Assembly (NCBI GenBank): GCA_029934755.1
Contig: JAOZLQ010000081.1
Span: 1-9,925, forward strand
Length of the DNA stretch: 9,925 nucleotides
Reading direction: 5' to 3'
Origin: Desulfuromusa sp.
GTDB taxonomy: Bacteria; Desulfobacterota; Desulfuromonadia; Desulfuromonadales; Geopsychrobacteraceae
Position 1 is the first letter of the stretch. Each line of letters begins with the position of its first letter. Positions 1 through 6,170 of the stretch are shown in pieces. The translations under genes and the position numbers were made by a program. Below the pieces are notes generated by a model, which was given only the letters and a program-made list of their open reading frames with translations, was not told the DNA's origin and ran no database searches.

Positions 1-420
1 CTTATAAATAACCGGTTCAAAAATATCAAGATAGTCAGAGGAGAACACATACCCTTGGCGCAATATTGTTTCAGCTTTTAATTCATCAATTGCAGGGTCT
101 CTAGCCAGATTCTGATAAAACTCAGCAAAAACCTTTTGATTTTTGTCAAACAATCGAGCTCCGATAACATGGGGAGTGGCTGCCAGAGGCTCAAGCGCCA
201 AGGTTGCTGCTTGTGAATCATTGAAAACCATTGCAGCAGTACAGTTTTCACTAATCCCAAGACTTAAAACCTGTGCCTCCTGCAGCAGATCACTACGTAA
301 TGACATCCGCTGCAGAGCAATAATGGCAACAAAAGTTAAAAGGAGAACCAGGCAACTGGTCATAGTAATGATAAATATCAGCTTACCCCGCAGGGATAGA
401 TTATAAAACAGTCGCTTCAT
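1..420 (-). CDS. CHASE8-type membrane sensor protein, N-terminal part (runs off window)
   Basis: The gene starts with ATG at 420, and 140 codons are visible with no stop before the window edge. The product begins MKRLFYNLSLRGKL, followed by one hydrophobic membrane segment (about residues 13-34). A periplasmic region then carries the pattern ISENCTAAMVFNDSQAA and ATPHVIGARLFDKN. I recognise this as the CHASE8 sensor domain found in YfiN/TpbB-type diguanylate cyclases and in some histidine kinases. The output domain (GGDEF, histidine kinase or other) lies outside the window, so the enzymatic role cannot be stated. The start is 1 base after the YfiR-family stop codon, and its ribosome site (AGGAACGGGGA) lies inside the end of that gene. 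Co-translation with the YfiR-like protein supports a sensor/modulator pair. CHASE8 identity is fairly sure; the output type is unknown. Confidence 0.8.
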   Translation of the reverse strand, partial: MKRLFYNLSLRGKLIFIITMTSCLVLLLTFVAIIALQRMSLRSDLLQEAQVLSLGISENCTAAMVFNDSQAATLALEPLAATPHVIGARLFDKNQKVFAEFYQNLARDPAIDELKAETILRQGYVFSSDYLDIFEPVIYK

Positions 421-421
421 A

Positions 422-973
422 TCAATCCCCGTTCCTGATGACTTCAGTCGCTAATGCGTGAAGCTTTGAACTGATCTTCAAATCTACTGAGAGTGAAGCA
501 TCAAGATTGATAGCAAAACGAATATTTTTCCTCATTTTCAGCAAACTGACCATTCCACCTCTTCTGGCAAAGCTCTCAATATCACTGACAGTTAAAACTG
601 GTGAATCCTGTAAAACAGTCAAGATTTCATCAACATGATAATCTTTGGAGTGGGTAACATATAAGATATGCCCCCCCTGATAGTCATCCATTGATGCCAA
701 ATAATAAATTTTGATAGGGCGCTCCCCTAGAAATTGTCCTTCAAGCGACTCAAATCCAGCGGCAACACGATCATTGCCAATCACACAAATAACCAACGGA
801 GCTTTGGCATCGACAAAAGTCCCATCAGGCCATTTCACAAACTTGGCAACATTGTAGGTAATTGCAGCTTTGAGTTGGTTTTCATCGTAGGTTTCTGCCG
901 CAACGATAGGCAGCGGGAACCCCACTAAAATTAAACCCAGTAGCAGCTTATGTAACAGGTTCCAGATTCTCAA
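422..973 (-). CDS. YfiR-family (DUF4154) periplasmic protein
   Basis: This is a 183-residue exported protein. It has a signal peptide (MRIWNLLHKLLLGLILVGF, probable cleavage after VAA near residue 26), then a DUF4154/YfiR domain. Family-like stretches are LKAAITYNVAKFVKWP near the start, VICVIGND in the middle, and FARRGGMVSLL with IRFAINLDA and LKISSKLHALA at the end. In Pseudomonas, YfiR is a periplasmic repressor of the diguanylate cyclase YfiN. The CHASE8 gene follows directly here, so a similar modulator role is inferred. The start is TTG at 973, and TTGA overlaps the receptor stop codon, which implies translational coupling; there is no ATG before the mature region. The classical YfiR redox cysteines are largely absent: the only cysteine is in VICVIG. 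The family call is confident, the regulatory target inferred. Confidence 0.85.
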   Translation of the reverse strand: MRIWNLLHKLLLGLILVGFPLPIVAAETYDENQLKAAITYNVAKFVKWPDGTFVDAKAPLVICVIGNDRVAAGFESLEGQFLGERPIKIYYLASMDDYQGGHILYVTHSKDYHVDEILTVLQDSPVLTVSDIESFARRGGMVSLLKMRKNIRFAINLDASLSVDLKISSKLHALATEVIRNGD

Positions 974-2991
974 AATTTGTAATTAACCCTAAAAAAGAGA
1001 CCACGCTCAAGCTCGGATGACACCATACTGATCACTTCTGAGGTCAGTTGTTTTTTATGGTCATGGAGCAAATTTTGGCCAATCAGTTCCAATTGCCATT
1101 GTGGTGTCGGTTGCCACCCGAAACGGATGCTGAGATCCCAGATCTCCGGCTGATCCTGCACCGCAATTTCATCGGTGTAGGTCAGCCACAAGTCAGTTTC
1201 GACATTGTGGGGCAAATTAAAACGTGATTGTAATGAAGCCTGATGGCGTGCATAAAAGCTATTTAGAAATGCTTCCAGCTGCCCAGCAAAATCGAAGTTC
1301 ATCTCCATATAGCTATACGACCCAAGCAGTTTCCAAGCATCGGTGAGTTGCCATTCCACCGCAGCTTCAAACCCGTAGGTGCTTCCCTCTAACTCGTTAT
1401 TTGCTGTCCCAATAAGCTCAATATAGGCACCAAGGGCATCCACAATAACCGTTGATTCTGGATCAGTCCCGGTTCGCAGTTTTTTATAATCATTATAGAA
1501 AATTGAAAAGTCGACACTTAGCTTCTCATCCACAAGAGATCTCAAGCCTAATTCATAGGCAGTTAACTCTTCCGCCTTAAAATCATCTGACCCTCTGAAA
1601 TTATATATTGCAGGTATAGGTGTCGGATTAAGGTCATGCCCCGGAGGATAAAGTGCGACAACAATCTGTCCGGTTGCTTCATAGCGTGCTGGAGTACGTA
1701 CTGCACGCGATACGGCCCCCCACAGGGACACTGTTTCAGAAACCTCCCACAACAGGCGCCCATTCGGTTGCACTTCCCAGCCAGTAAAATCATTATGTTC
1801 AAATTTACTTCCCAAAGTCAGGGTTAGGTTTTCCAGCAACGCATAGTCATCCTGGATAAAAGCACTGTATAAATTGTACCGATCACTGGCCGGGTCAATA
1901 AAAAAGTGTGAATGCGCGGTCGTGTCATCAAAATAAGTTCGTATGTTTCCTCCCCAAGTGAGTTTATGTCCAGGGCTGAATTCATAATTATGTTGGAATT
2001 CAGTATCTAGAACTAGCAAATCTTCATCATAAAGTGCTTCTTCCCTATGACTATAGTCAAAATAAAATTGGAAAGAATAACTCGATTTCTTATTTAATTG
2101 ACGTGACCAGCTTGTCAGTAGATGCCCCCCAAGCATATTTGTATCATCATTAAAAAGGTGGTGATAATCTCCTTCGTGGCTAACCAGATCAAAATTAGCA
2201 CCGTTTTGTCCCTGATAAAAACCACCCGTAGTTTTTCCATTCCAAGTTTGACCGGTATAATCCCAACGAAAACCAACGCGCCCCATAGTCATGTCATCAT
2301 CAGCATCCGCTCCGTTCAATTGACTGTCGTCACGAATAAAACCTTTAGCCGTCAAGCGGAGATAACTGTTGGAACCAACCCTTGAACTCTGCATCAAACT
2401 GAGACCACCCCGTTCCTCAGTACCAACCCAGGCGGTTACCTCTGTTCCGACAGTCTCCTCAGCAGAGCGGGTAATAATATTAATAATTCCATTGACCGCA
2501 TTGGCCCCCCAGAGAGCCGCTCCCGGACCACGTATCACTTCAATGCGATCAATTTCCGCCAGAACCAGATCCTGCACATCCCATAACACCCCAGAGAAAA
2601 ATGGCGTATAAACACTGCGGCCATCAATCATAACCAGAAGTTTATTGGCAAACTGCCCACTAAAACCACGAGCACTAATTGCCCAACGATTTGAATCAAG
2701 TTGCGCAACATTCACACCCGGCACCATTTTCAACAATTCGGGGACACTGTTTGCACCTGAACGGCGGATATCTTCTTGATTAATGACATAAATTGCAGCT
2801 GAAGTTTTCAGCAAGCTGGTTGGAACCTTTGCGGCAGATGTTACCTGTAAAGTCATTAACTCTTCAAGTGACATCTCCATGAGACCTTTTGACCAGACAG
2901 GTGTTGTGACAAAGCCAGATACCAAGCATAAAACTATTAGCAATCTGGACAAATAGCTGAAAAGATCGGGATGTTGAAGTTTAACCCACAT
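970..2991 (-). CDS. TonB-dependent outer-membrane receptor
   Basis: The 673-residue product has a signal peptide (hydrophobic SRLLIVLCLVSGFVTT, cleavage near VWS-KG at about 34-36) and a short SLEELMTLQVTS segment. Next comes a plug domain (about 55-176) with AAIYVINQEDIRRSGA, VPELLKMVPGVNV, ISARGF, LLVMIDGRSVY and the hallmark IEVIRGPGAALWGANAVNGI. A beta-barrel fills the rest and ends in the terminal aromatic FFRVNYKF. It would sit in the outer membrane and bind a ligand using TonB energy; the ligand cannot be read from the sequence. It is first in an operon with the YfiR and CHASE8 genes, so it may act in signalling rather than, or as well as, uptake. A GTG at 3003 is also open, but ATG 2991 has GAGGA 5 bases upstream, so I prefer ATG. 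Length is normal for the family. Confidence 0.93.
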   Translation of the reverse strand: MWVKLQHPDLFSYLSRLLIVLCLVSGFVTTPVWSKGLMEMSLEELMTLQVTSAAKVPTSLLKTSAAIYVINQEDIRRSGANSVPELLKMVPGVNVAQLDSNRWAISARGFSGQFANKLLVMIDGRSVYTPFFSGVLWDVQDLVLAEIDRIEVIRGPGAALWGANAVNGIINIITRSAEETVGTEVTAWVGTEERGGLSLMQSSRVGSNSYLRLTAKGFIRDDSQLNGADADDDMTMGRVGFRWDYTGQTWNGKTTGGFYQGQNGANFDLVSHEGDYHHLFNDDTNMLGGHLLTSWSRQLNKKSSYSFQFYFDYSHREEALYDEDLLVLDTEFQHNYEFSPGHKLTWGGNIRTYFDDTTAHSHFFIDPASDRYNLYSAFIQDDYALLENLTLTLGSKFEHNDFTGWEVQPNGRLLWEVSETVSLWGAVSRAVRTPARYEATGQIVVALYPPGHDLNPTPIPAIYNFRGSDDFKAEELTAYELGLRSLVDEKLSVDFSIFYNDYKKLRTGTDPESTVIVDALGAYIELIGTANNELEGSTYGFEAAVEWQLTDAWKLLGSYSYMEMNFDFAGQLEAFLNSFYARHQASLQSRFNLPHNVETDLWLTYTDEIAVQDQPEIWDLSIRFGWQPTPQWQLELIGQNLLHDHKKQLTSEVISMVSSELERGLFFRVNYKF

Positions 2992-2996
2992 AAGAT

Positions 2997-3001
2997 TCCT
3001 C
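2997..3001 (-). promoter_or_regulatory. Ribosome binding site that decides the receptor start
   Basis: On the minus strand GAGGA is followed by ATCTT and then ATG (2991-2989). The alternative GTG at 3003 lies upstream of this Shine-Dalgarno and has no purine-rich site of its own at usable distance. This favours the ATG start, which makes the protein 4 residues shorter. Confidence 0.7.
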
Positions 3002-3029
3002 ACATCATGGCAAACTAAGAGAGACAGGA

Positions 3030-3047
3030 TTAATCAGTATAGATTAA
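3030..3047. promoter_or_regulatory. Inverted repeat centred on the -10 box (possible operator)
   Basis: TTAATC (3030-3035) and GATTAA (3042-3047) are a perfect 6-base inverted repeat whose 6-base spacer is exactly the -10 hexamer of the receptor promoter. A dimeric regulator bound here would block RNA polymerase. It does not look like a Fur box. No regulator can be named, and AT-rich short repeats do occur by chance. Confidence 0.35.
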
Positions 3048-3063
3048 ACTAAACAAATGTCAA
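3036..3063 (-). promoter_or_regulatory. Sigma-70 promoter of the receptor-YfiR-CHASE8 operon
   Basis: On the minus strand a perfect -35 TTGACA (3063-3058) is followed after 16 bases by TATACT (3041-3036), one mismatch from the -10 consensus. Transcription would begin near 3029 and give a leader of about 40 bases before ATG 2991. The sequence upstream of the -35 is AT-rich. Confidence 0.75.
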
Positions 3064-3185
3064 TAATATCCTCGATGTCTTACAGAAAAAATTAAGCTCT
3101 AAAAGCATAATTAAATTCTGATGACAACAAATGCTGATCAACAAAAGACGCGAAAGGAGAGTCGCTACTTCGAGTTTTCAATATT

Positions 3186-4541
3186 GTGAATGCAAAAACG
3201 GGTCAAACTGCAGAGAATCCTGTCGATAAAGTCTTAAGGACCGGAAAGGTCGTTGGTCTTGCGAACCATACAGTTCTGATTGCTAAAAATGGTCGGGAAT
3301 CACAGATAGCAGATTCAGCTGCACCCATTCACGACAAAAATGGTGAAACAATTGGTGTCGTACTAGTTTTCCGCGATGTAACTGAAGAATACCTGATGCG
3401 TGAAGTACTCCAGAAAATGCAACAACTTGGAAAAATTGGTACCTTGGCTGGTGGCATTGCCCATGATTTCAATAATATTCTTTCCGGAATCTTCGGCAAT
3501 ATCGCACTAGCTAAACGACGCGCTGAAGCAAATCATCCATGCCTGGAATATCTGGATCAAGCCGAAATTAGTGCAACTAGAGCAAAAGACCTAACTGGAA
3601 AACTCCTGACTTTTGCTAAAGGTGGTGTACCGATCAAGGATCATGTCAGCCTTGGTGAACTGGTCAAAGATGTCGCAAATTTTGATCTTACCGGCAGTAA
3701 CATCAAATTGATCTATAAACAAAATGACGATCTTTGGGCTGCAGATGTGGATAAAGGCCAGATTCAACAGGTCTTTTCAAACCTGGTTATCAATGCATCT
3801 CAGGCCATGCCGGAAGGAGGGCACCTGTATATTAACTTGCAGAATTATGAGCATTCAGAACCTCCGAATTCAGAAATCAAACCAGGAAAATATATTAAAG
3901 CAATTATACGCGATGAAGGATTTGGAATTGACCAAAGCACTCTTACCCGCATCTTTGATCCATACTTCAGCACCAAACAAACAGGTCGCGGGCTAGGGCT
4001 TGCAACCGTCTATTCCATCATCAACAAACACGAAGGCCATATCAAGGTCAGTTCTGATCTTGGGCAGGGAACAATTTTCACCCTCTACCTTCCCGCTACA
4101 GATATAAAGCTGAGTGTAATAAGAAAAGATATCAACGAAGACATAACGATCAAAGAGCGGTCTATTAAAGTATTACTCATGGATGATGAGGGAACTATCC
4201 GGACACTAACCACAGAAATGCTGACCAGATTGGGTTGTACTGTTGAATCTATTGCTGACGGGAGAACTGCAATCAAAAAGTACAACCAGGCGTTACAGGA
4301 TGGAAATCCTTATGACTTGGCCATCATGGATTTAACCATTCCCGGTGGCATGGGTGGCAAGGATGCAATCACAGACATTCTGCTGATAGACCCAGATGCA
4401 AAAGTCATCGTTTCCAGCGGCTATGCCGATGACCCAGTTATTGCACACCATATCGAATATGGGTTTAAAGGCGCAGGCACAAAACCATACACATTGGAAG
4501 AGCTTAGAATTGCCATTGAAAATACATTAAATTCAAAGTAA
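3186..4541 (+). CDS. Hybrid histidine kinase/receiver, apparently truncated at the 5' end
   Basis: The 451-codon frame opens in the second half of a PAS domain (residues 1-62: VVGLANHTVLIAKNG, GVVLVFRDVTEEY). A short linker leads to a HisKA-type dimerisation region with H93 in GGIAHDFNN. The ATPase domain shows N203 (VINAS), D243-G247 (DEGFGID), FDPYFSTK (about 257-264) and G267-G271 (GRGLG). The C-terminal receiver domain (about 328-450) shows D333/D334, phospho-acceptor D382 and K433. All catalytic residues are present. The GTG start at 3186 has no good ribosome site. In-frame codons before it still read like PAS (AKGESLLRVFNIV) back to a TGA at 3135. No membrane or input domain remains, so this looks like the 3' part of a longer sensor, either a recent pseudogene or a soluble kinase. 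Its own output is unknown: the receiver has no DNA-binding domain. Confidence 0.75.
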   Translation: MNAKTGQTAENPVDKVLRTGKVVGLANHTVLIAKNGRESQIADSAAPIHDKNGETIGVVLVFRDVTEEYLMREVLQKMQQLGKIGTLAGGIAHDFNNILSGIFGNIALAKRRAEANHPCLEYLDQAEISATRAKDLTGKLLTFAKGGVPIKDHVSLGELVKDVANFDLTGSNIKLIYKQNDDLWAADVDKGQIQQVFSNLVINASQAMPEGGHLYINLQNYEHSEPPNSEIKPGKYIKAIIRDEGFGIDQSTLTRIFDPYFSTKQTGRGLGLATVYSIINKHEGHIKVSSDLGQGTIFTLYLPATDIKLSVIRKDINEDITIKERSIKVLLMDDEGTIRTLTTEMLTRLGCTVESIADGRTAIKKYNQALQDGNPYDLAIMDLTIPGGMGGKDAITDILLIDPDAKVIVSSGYADDPVIAHHIEYGFKGAGTKPYTLEELRIAIENTLNSK

Positions 4542-4555
4542 CAATAATCCAAGAT

Positions 4556-4589
4556 AAAAGGCCTCTCAAAATTAACGGAGAGGCTTTTT
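4556..4589. terminator. Bidirectional intrinsic terminator between convergent genes
   Basis: GCCTCTC (4561-4567) pairs with GAGAGGC (4578-4584) around a 10-base loop. A T-run follows on the plus strand (4585-4589), and an A-run precedes it (4556-4559), which becomes the T-run for minus-strand transcripts. It lies 14 bases after the hybrid-kinase stop and 22 bases after the rubrerythrin stop, so it can serve both. Confidence 0.85.
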
Positions 4590-4611
4590 AACCTAAAACA
4601 ATTATAAGCGA

Positions 4612-5190
4612 TTACCAGTTTTCGCCAAGTAGTTCAAAATGAGCTTTAGGATGGATACAGGCTGGGCACTGTTCAGGTGCTTCGTCTCCAGTGTGCAGAT
4701 ACCCACAATTCCGACAACGCCAGGTCACAGGTTGCTCACGCTTAAACACTTTACCATTTTCGATATTGGCAAGTAGATCACGATATTGTTTTTCATGCTG
4801 CTTTTCAGCAACAGAAATGGCATTCCAAGCAGCAGCGATCACCGGAAAACCCTCTTGTTTAGCAGTGGCCGCAAAAGCCGGGTAGAGTTCCGTATGTTCT
4901 TCATTTTCACCTGTAGCGGCAGCTAAAAGGTTCTCTGCCGTAGTCCCCATCTTACCAGCAGGATACATGGCTGTAATCTCTAGGTCACCACCTTCAAGAA
5001 ATTTAAAAAACCGCTTCGCATGTTCTTTTTCTTGATTTGCAGTTTCCTCAAAAACATCAGCAATCTGCACATATCCATCTTTTTTCGCAATACTAGCAAA
5101 ATAGGTGTAACGAGTTCTCGCCTGAGACTCGCCAGCAAATGATTTCAATAAATTTTTTTCCGTTTCGGTGCCTTTAATACTTGGCGGCAT
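4612..5190 (-). CDS. rbr: Rubrerythrin
   Basis: The 192-residue protein has the classical rubrerythrin layout: an N-terminal four-helix diiron domain and a C-terminal rubredoxin domain. Diiron ligands are visible as E21 (GESQARTRY), E54-x-x-H57 (QEKEH), E95 and E98 (GENEEH), and E129-x-x-H132 (AEKQH). The rubredoxin FeS4 site is C159-x-x-C162 (WRCRNCGY) and C175-x-x-C178 (CPAC). The family reduces hydrogen peroxide to water in the cytoplasm of anaerobes and microaerophiles, taking electrons from rubredoxin or NADH-linked reductases. The start is ATG at 5190 with a strong AAGGAGG (5203-5197) 6 bases upstream. A PerR-family gene lies upstream on the same strand and a PerR-box-like site lies in the gap, so peroxide-inducible control is expected. 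Length and residues are complete. Confidence 0.97.
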   Translation of the reverse strand: MPPSIKGTETEKNLLKSFAGESQARTRYTYFASIAKKDGYVQIADVFEETANQEKEHAKRFFKFLEGGDLEITAMYPAGKMGTTAENLLAAATGENEEHTELYPAFAATAKQEGFPVIAAAWNAISVAEKQHEKQYRDLLANIENGKVFKREQPVTWRCRNCGYLHTGDEAPEQCPACIHPKAHFELLGENW

Positions 5191-5402
5191 TATTTTCCTC
5201 CTTGGAGTTGTTGTGTCAATGACTTTCCACCTGAGTGTGAATAGTCCTATTTTAACAAAATTATATCCGGATAATCCTGTTCTTTAATTTCATTCAACGT
5301 CTTACCAGTCGATACGACAATCATTCCAAACAAAATATTATTCTACCAGCAGTGAATTACTATTAACTTTAGCTTAGCTACAACCCAATACTTTTACTTA
5401 TT

Positions 5403-5420
5403 TTATAATAATTATTCTTA
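5403..5420. promoter_or_regulatory. PerR-box-like operator upstream of rubrerythrin
   Basis: TTATAATAATTATTC (5403-5417) matches the Bacillus-type PerR box TTATAATNATTATAA at all but the last two positions. It continues as TTA, giving an 18-base stretch that recurs with a one-base change in length upstream of the PerR gene. It lies about 210 bases before the rubrerythrin ATG. The consensus is remembered from the family; binding is inferred. Confidence 0.6.
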
Positions 5421-5450
5421 CTGATACGCTCGAAAAAAATACCTGATCAA
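5421..5450 (-). promoter_or_regulatory. Possible rubrerythrin promoter next to the operator
   Basis: On the minus strand TTGATC (5450-5445) and TATCAG (5426-5421) are 18 bases apart, each 4 of 6 to consensus. The PerR-box-like site would then start right after the -10, as it does just past the perR -10. This would give a leader of about 220 bases. A weaker alternative nearer the gene is TTAAAG with TATAAT around 5267-5290. Neither is strong. Confidence 0.3.
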
Positions 5451-5456
5451 CAATAA

Positions 5457-5888
5457 TTATTTGAGACACTTATGACATGTTCCATAAACTACAATATTTT
5501 TTCGATCAATTCGTCCCCAAGAATGAACCTCTTCCGGCAACGAAGCATTGTCAATATGTTGCCATTGAAAATCGATAATTTCATGACACTTGCGACAAAT
5601 CAAATGGTGGTGCTGTGTATATGAAACTTCAAAATGTGCCTGACTTTCAGATGTTTCAACTTTATTTATCAGGCCAAGTTTAGAAAAAGTCCCTAGAGTG
5701 CGATAAACAGTATCTAGTGACAGAGTTGGCATACCAAGAATTAATCGGTGATGCAGTGCTTCCGCGGTAGGATGATCAGTTGACTTCGACAACTCCTTGA
5801 AAATCTCAAGCCGTTGTGGTGTCAAACGTATTCCTTTTTCACGGCAGGCCATCACAAATACATCAAGTTGTTTTTTAAAATTCGTCAT
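5457..5888 (-). CDS. perR: PerR/Fur-family peroxide-responsive repressor
   Basis: This 143-residue Fur-superfamily protein has a winged-helix N-terminus (RLTPQRLEIF at 21-30, LSLDTVYRTLGTFSKLGLI at 56-74) and a metal-binding dimerisation domain. Structural zinc is set by C98-x-x-C101 and C138-x-x-C141. Aligned by eye with Bacillus subtilis PerR, the regulatory metal ligands are H39 (HPTA), E87 (Asp85 in Bacillus), H93, H95 and D106 (Asp104 in Bacillus). Keeping Asp at 106 is the PerR-like feature; Glu at 87 is the Fur-like one. The family binds DNA with Fe or Mn and releases it after histidine oxidation by peroxide. The rubrerythrin neighbour and the operator copies at both genes support the PerR call over Fur or Zur. 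ATG 5888 has only a weak ribosome site, and M13 is a less likely start. Confidence 0.88.
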   Translation of the reverse strand: MTNFKKQLDVFVMACREKGIRLTPQRLEIFKELSKSTDHPTAEALHHRLILGMPTLSLDTVYRTLGTFSKLGLINKVETSESQAHFEVSYTQHHHLICRKCHEIIDFQWQHIDNASLPEEVHSWGRIDRKNIVVYGTCHKCLK

Positions 5889-5904
5889 GATTCTGGATAC
5901 TCGC

Positions 5905-5923
5905 TTATAAGTAATTATTCTTA
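5905..5923. promoter_or_regulatory. PerR-box-like operator at the perR start site
   Basis: TTATAAGTAATTATTCTTA repeats the rubrerythrin site (TTATAATAATTATTCTTA), with GT in place of T. It sits just downstream of the perR -10 box and covers the expected transcription start, where a bound repressor would block initiation. Autoregulation is common in the family; here it is inferred. The extra base weakens the palindrome compared with the rubrerythrin copy. Confidence 0.5.
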
Positions 5924-5929
5924 GGTAAG

Positions 5930-5958
5930 ATCTTATCCGACAATTTAGATCGTGTCAA
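5930..5958 (-). promoter_or_regulatory. Sigma-70 promoter of perR
   Basis: On the minus strand a perfect TTGACA (5958-5953) is followed after 17 bases by TAAGAT (5935-5930). Transcription would start near 5923, about 35 bases before ATG 5888. Confidence 0.75.
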
Positions 5959-6003
5959 GGAAATCAAGAAGCAAATTCTATAAACCCGGACTGGTGATGA
6001 TGA

Positions 6004-6032
6004 TTGACTCATTTGCAGAATTGGGGTAAAAA
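6004..6032 (+). promoter_or_regulatory. Probable promoter of tRNA-Thr
   Basis: TTGACT (6004-6009) is followed after 17 bases by TAAAAA (6027-6032). The start site would be near 6039, a few bases before the tRNA at 6046, as is usual for a single tRNA unit. The -10 is only fair. Confidence 0.5.
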
Positions 6033-6045
6033 TTCAAATCCCAAC

Positions 6046-6121
6046 GCCGCCCTAGCTCAGTTGGTAGAGCAGTTCACTCGTAATGATCAGGTCTCCGGTT
6101 CGATTCCGGAGGGTGGCTCCA
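6046..6121 (+). tRNA. tRNA-Thr (anticodon CGU)
   Basis: This is a complete 76-base cloverleaf. The acceptor stem is GCCGCCC with GGGTGGC, including one G-U pair. The D-arm is GCTCAGTTGGTAGAGC. The anticodon loop is CTCGTAA with anticodon CGT at 6079-6081. The variable region is AGGTC, and the T-arm is TCCGG, TTCGATT, CCGGA. The discriminator is T and CCA is encoded (6119-6121). The anticodon reads ACG threonine codons. The anticodon stem GTTCA/TGATC has a T-T mismatch at position 28-42; the other four pairs are standard. It stands alone between its own promoter and a strong terminator. Confidence 0.96.
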
Positions 6122-6123
6122 GT

Positions 6124-6170
6124 AAACAAAACAAGCACTTACTTAAAAAAAGTAAGTGCTTGTTTTGTTT
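6124..6170. terminator. Perfect 21-bp terminator hairpin after tRNA-Thr
   Basis: The left arm 6124-6144 (starts AAACAAAACAAGCACTTACT) is perfectly complementary to the right arm 6150-6170, with a 5-base A loop. The outer part of the right arm is T-rich (TTGTTTTGTTT) and acts as the terminator tail for the tRNA transcript. The A-rich left arm would do the same on the minus strand. It also insulates ntrY from the tRNA promoter. Confidence 0.85.

Noticed and set aside
78..260. 60-codon minus-strand frame overlapping the CHASE8 gene
   Set aside because: It is another frame of the CHASE8 sensor, whose own frame has clear domain features; no ribosome site or family pattern.
1563..2611. Several 60-87-codon frames on both strands inside the TonB receptor gene
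   Set aside because: They are shadows of the receptor coding sequence, with cysteine- and proline-rich unnatural composition and no ribosome sites.
3121..3189. Short ATG frame (22 codons, starts MTTNADQQKT) before the hybrid kinase
   Set aside because: It is out of frame with the kinase, has no clear ribosome site or similarity, and is short enough to be chance; its stop overlaps the GTG only by the bases TGA.
5448..5462. A third PerR-box-like site at the end of perR (AATAATTATT)
   Set aside because: It matches the PerR-box consensus at only about 9 of 14 positions, and most of it is the AT-rich last codons and stop of perR.
6021..6044. tRNA-like T-arm upstream of tRNA-Thr (TTCAAATCCC, with TTGGG and CCCAA pairing)
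   Set aside because: Only one weak 5-bp stem; no D-arm, anticodon arm or acceptor stem could be built, and it overlaps the likely promoter and leader.
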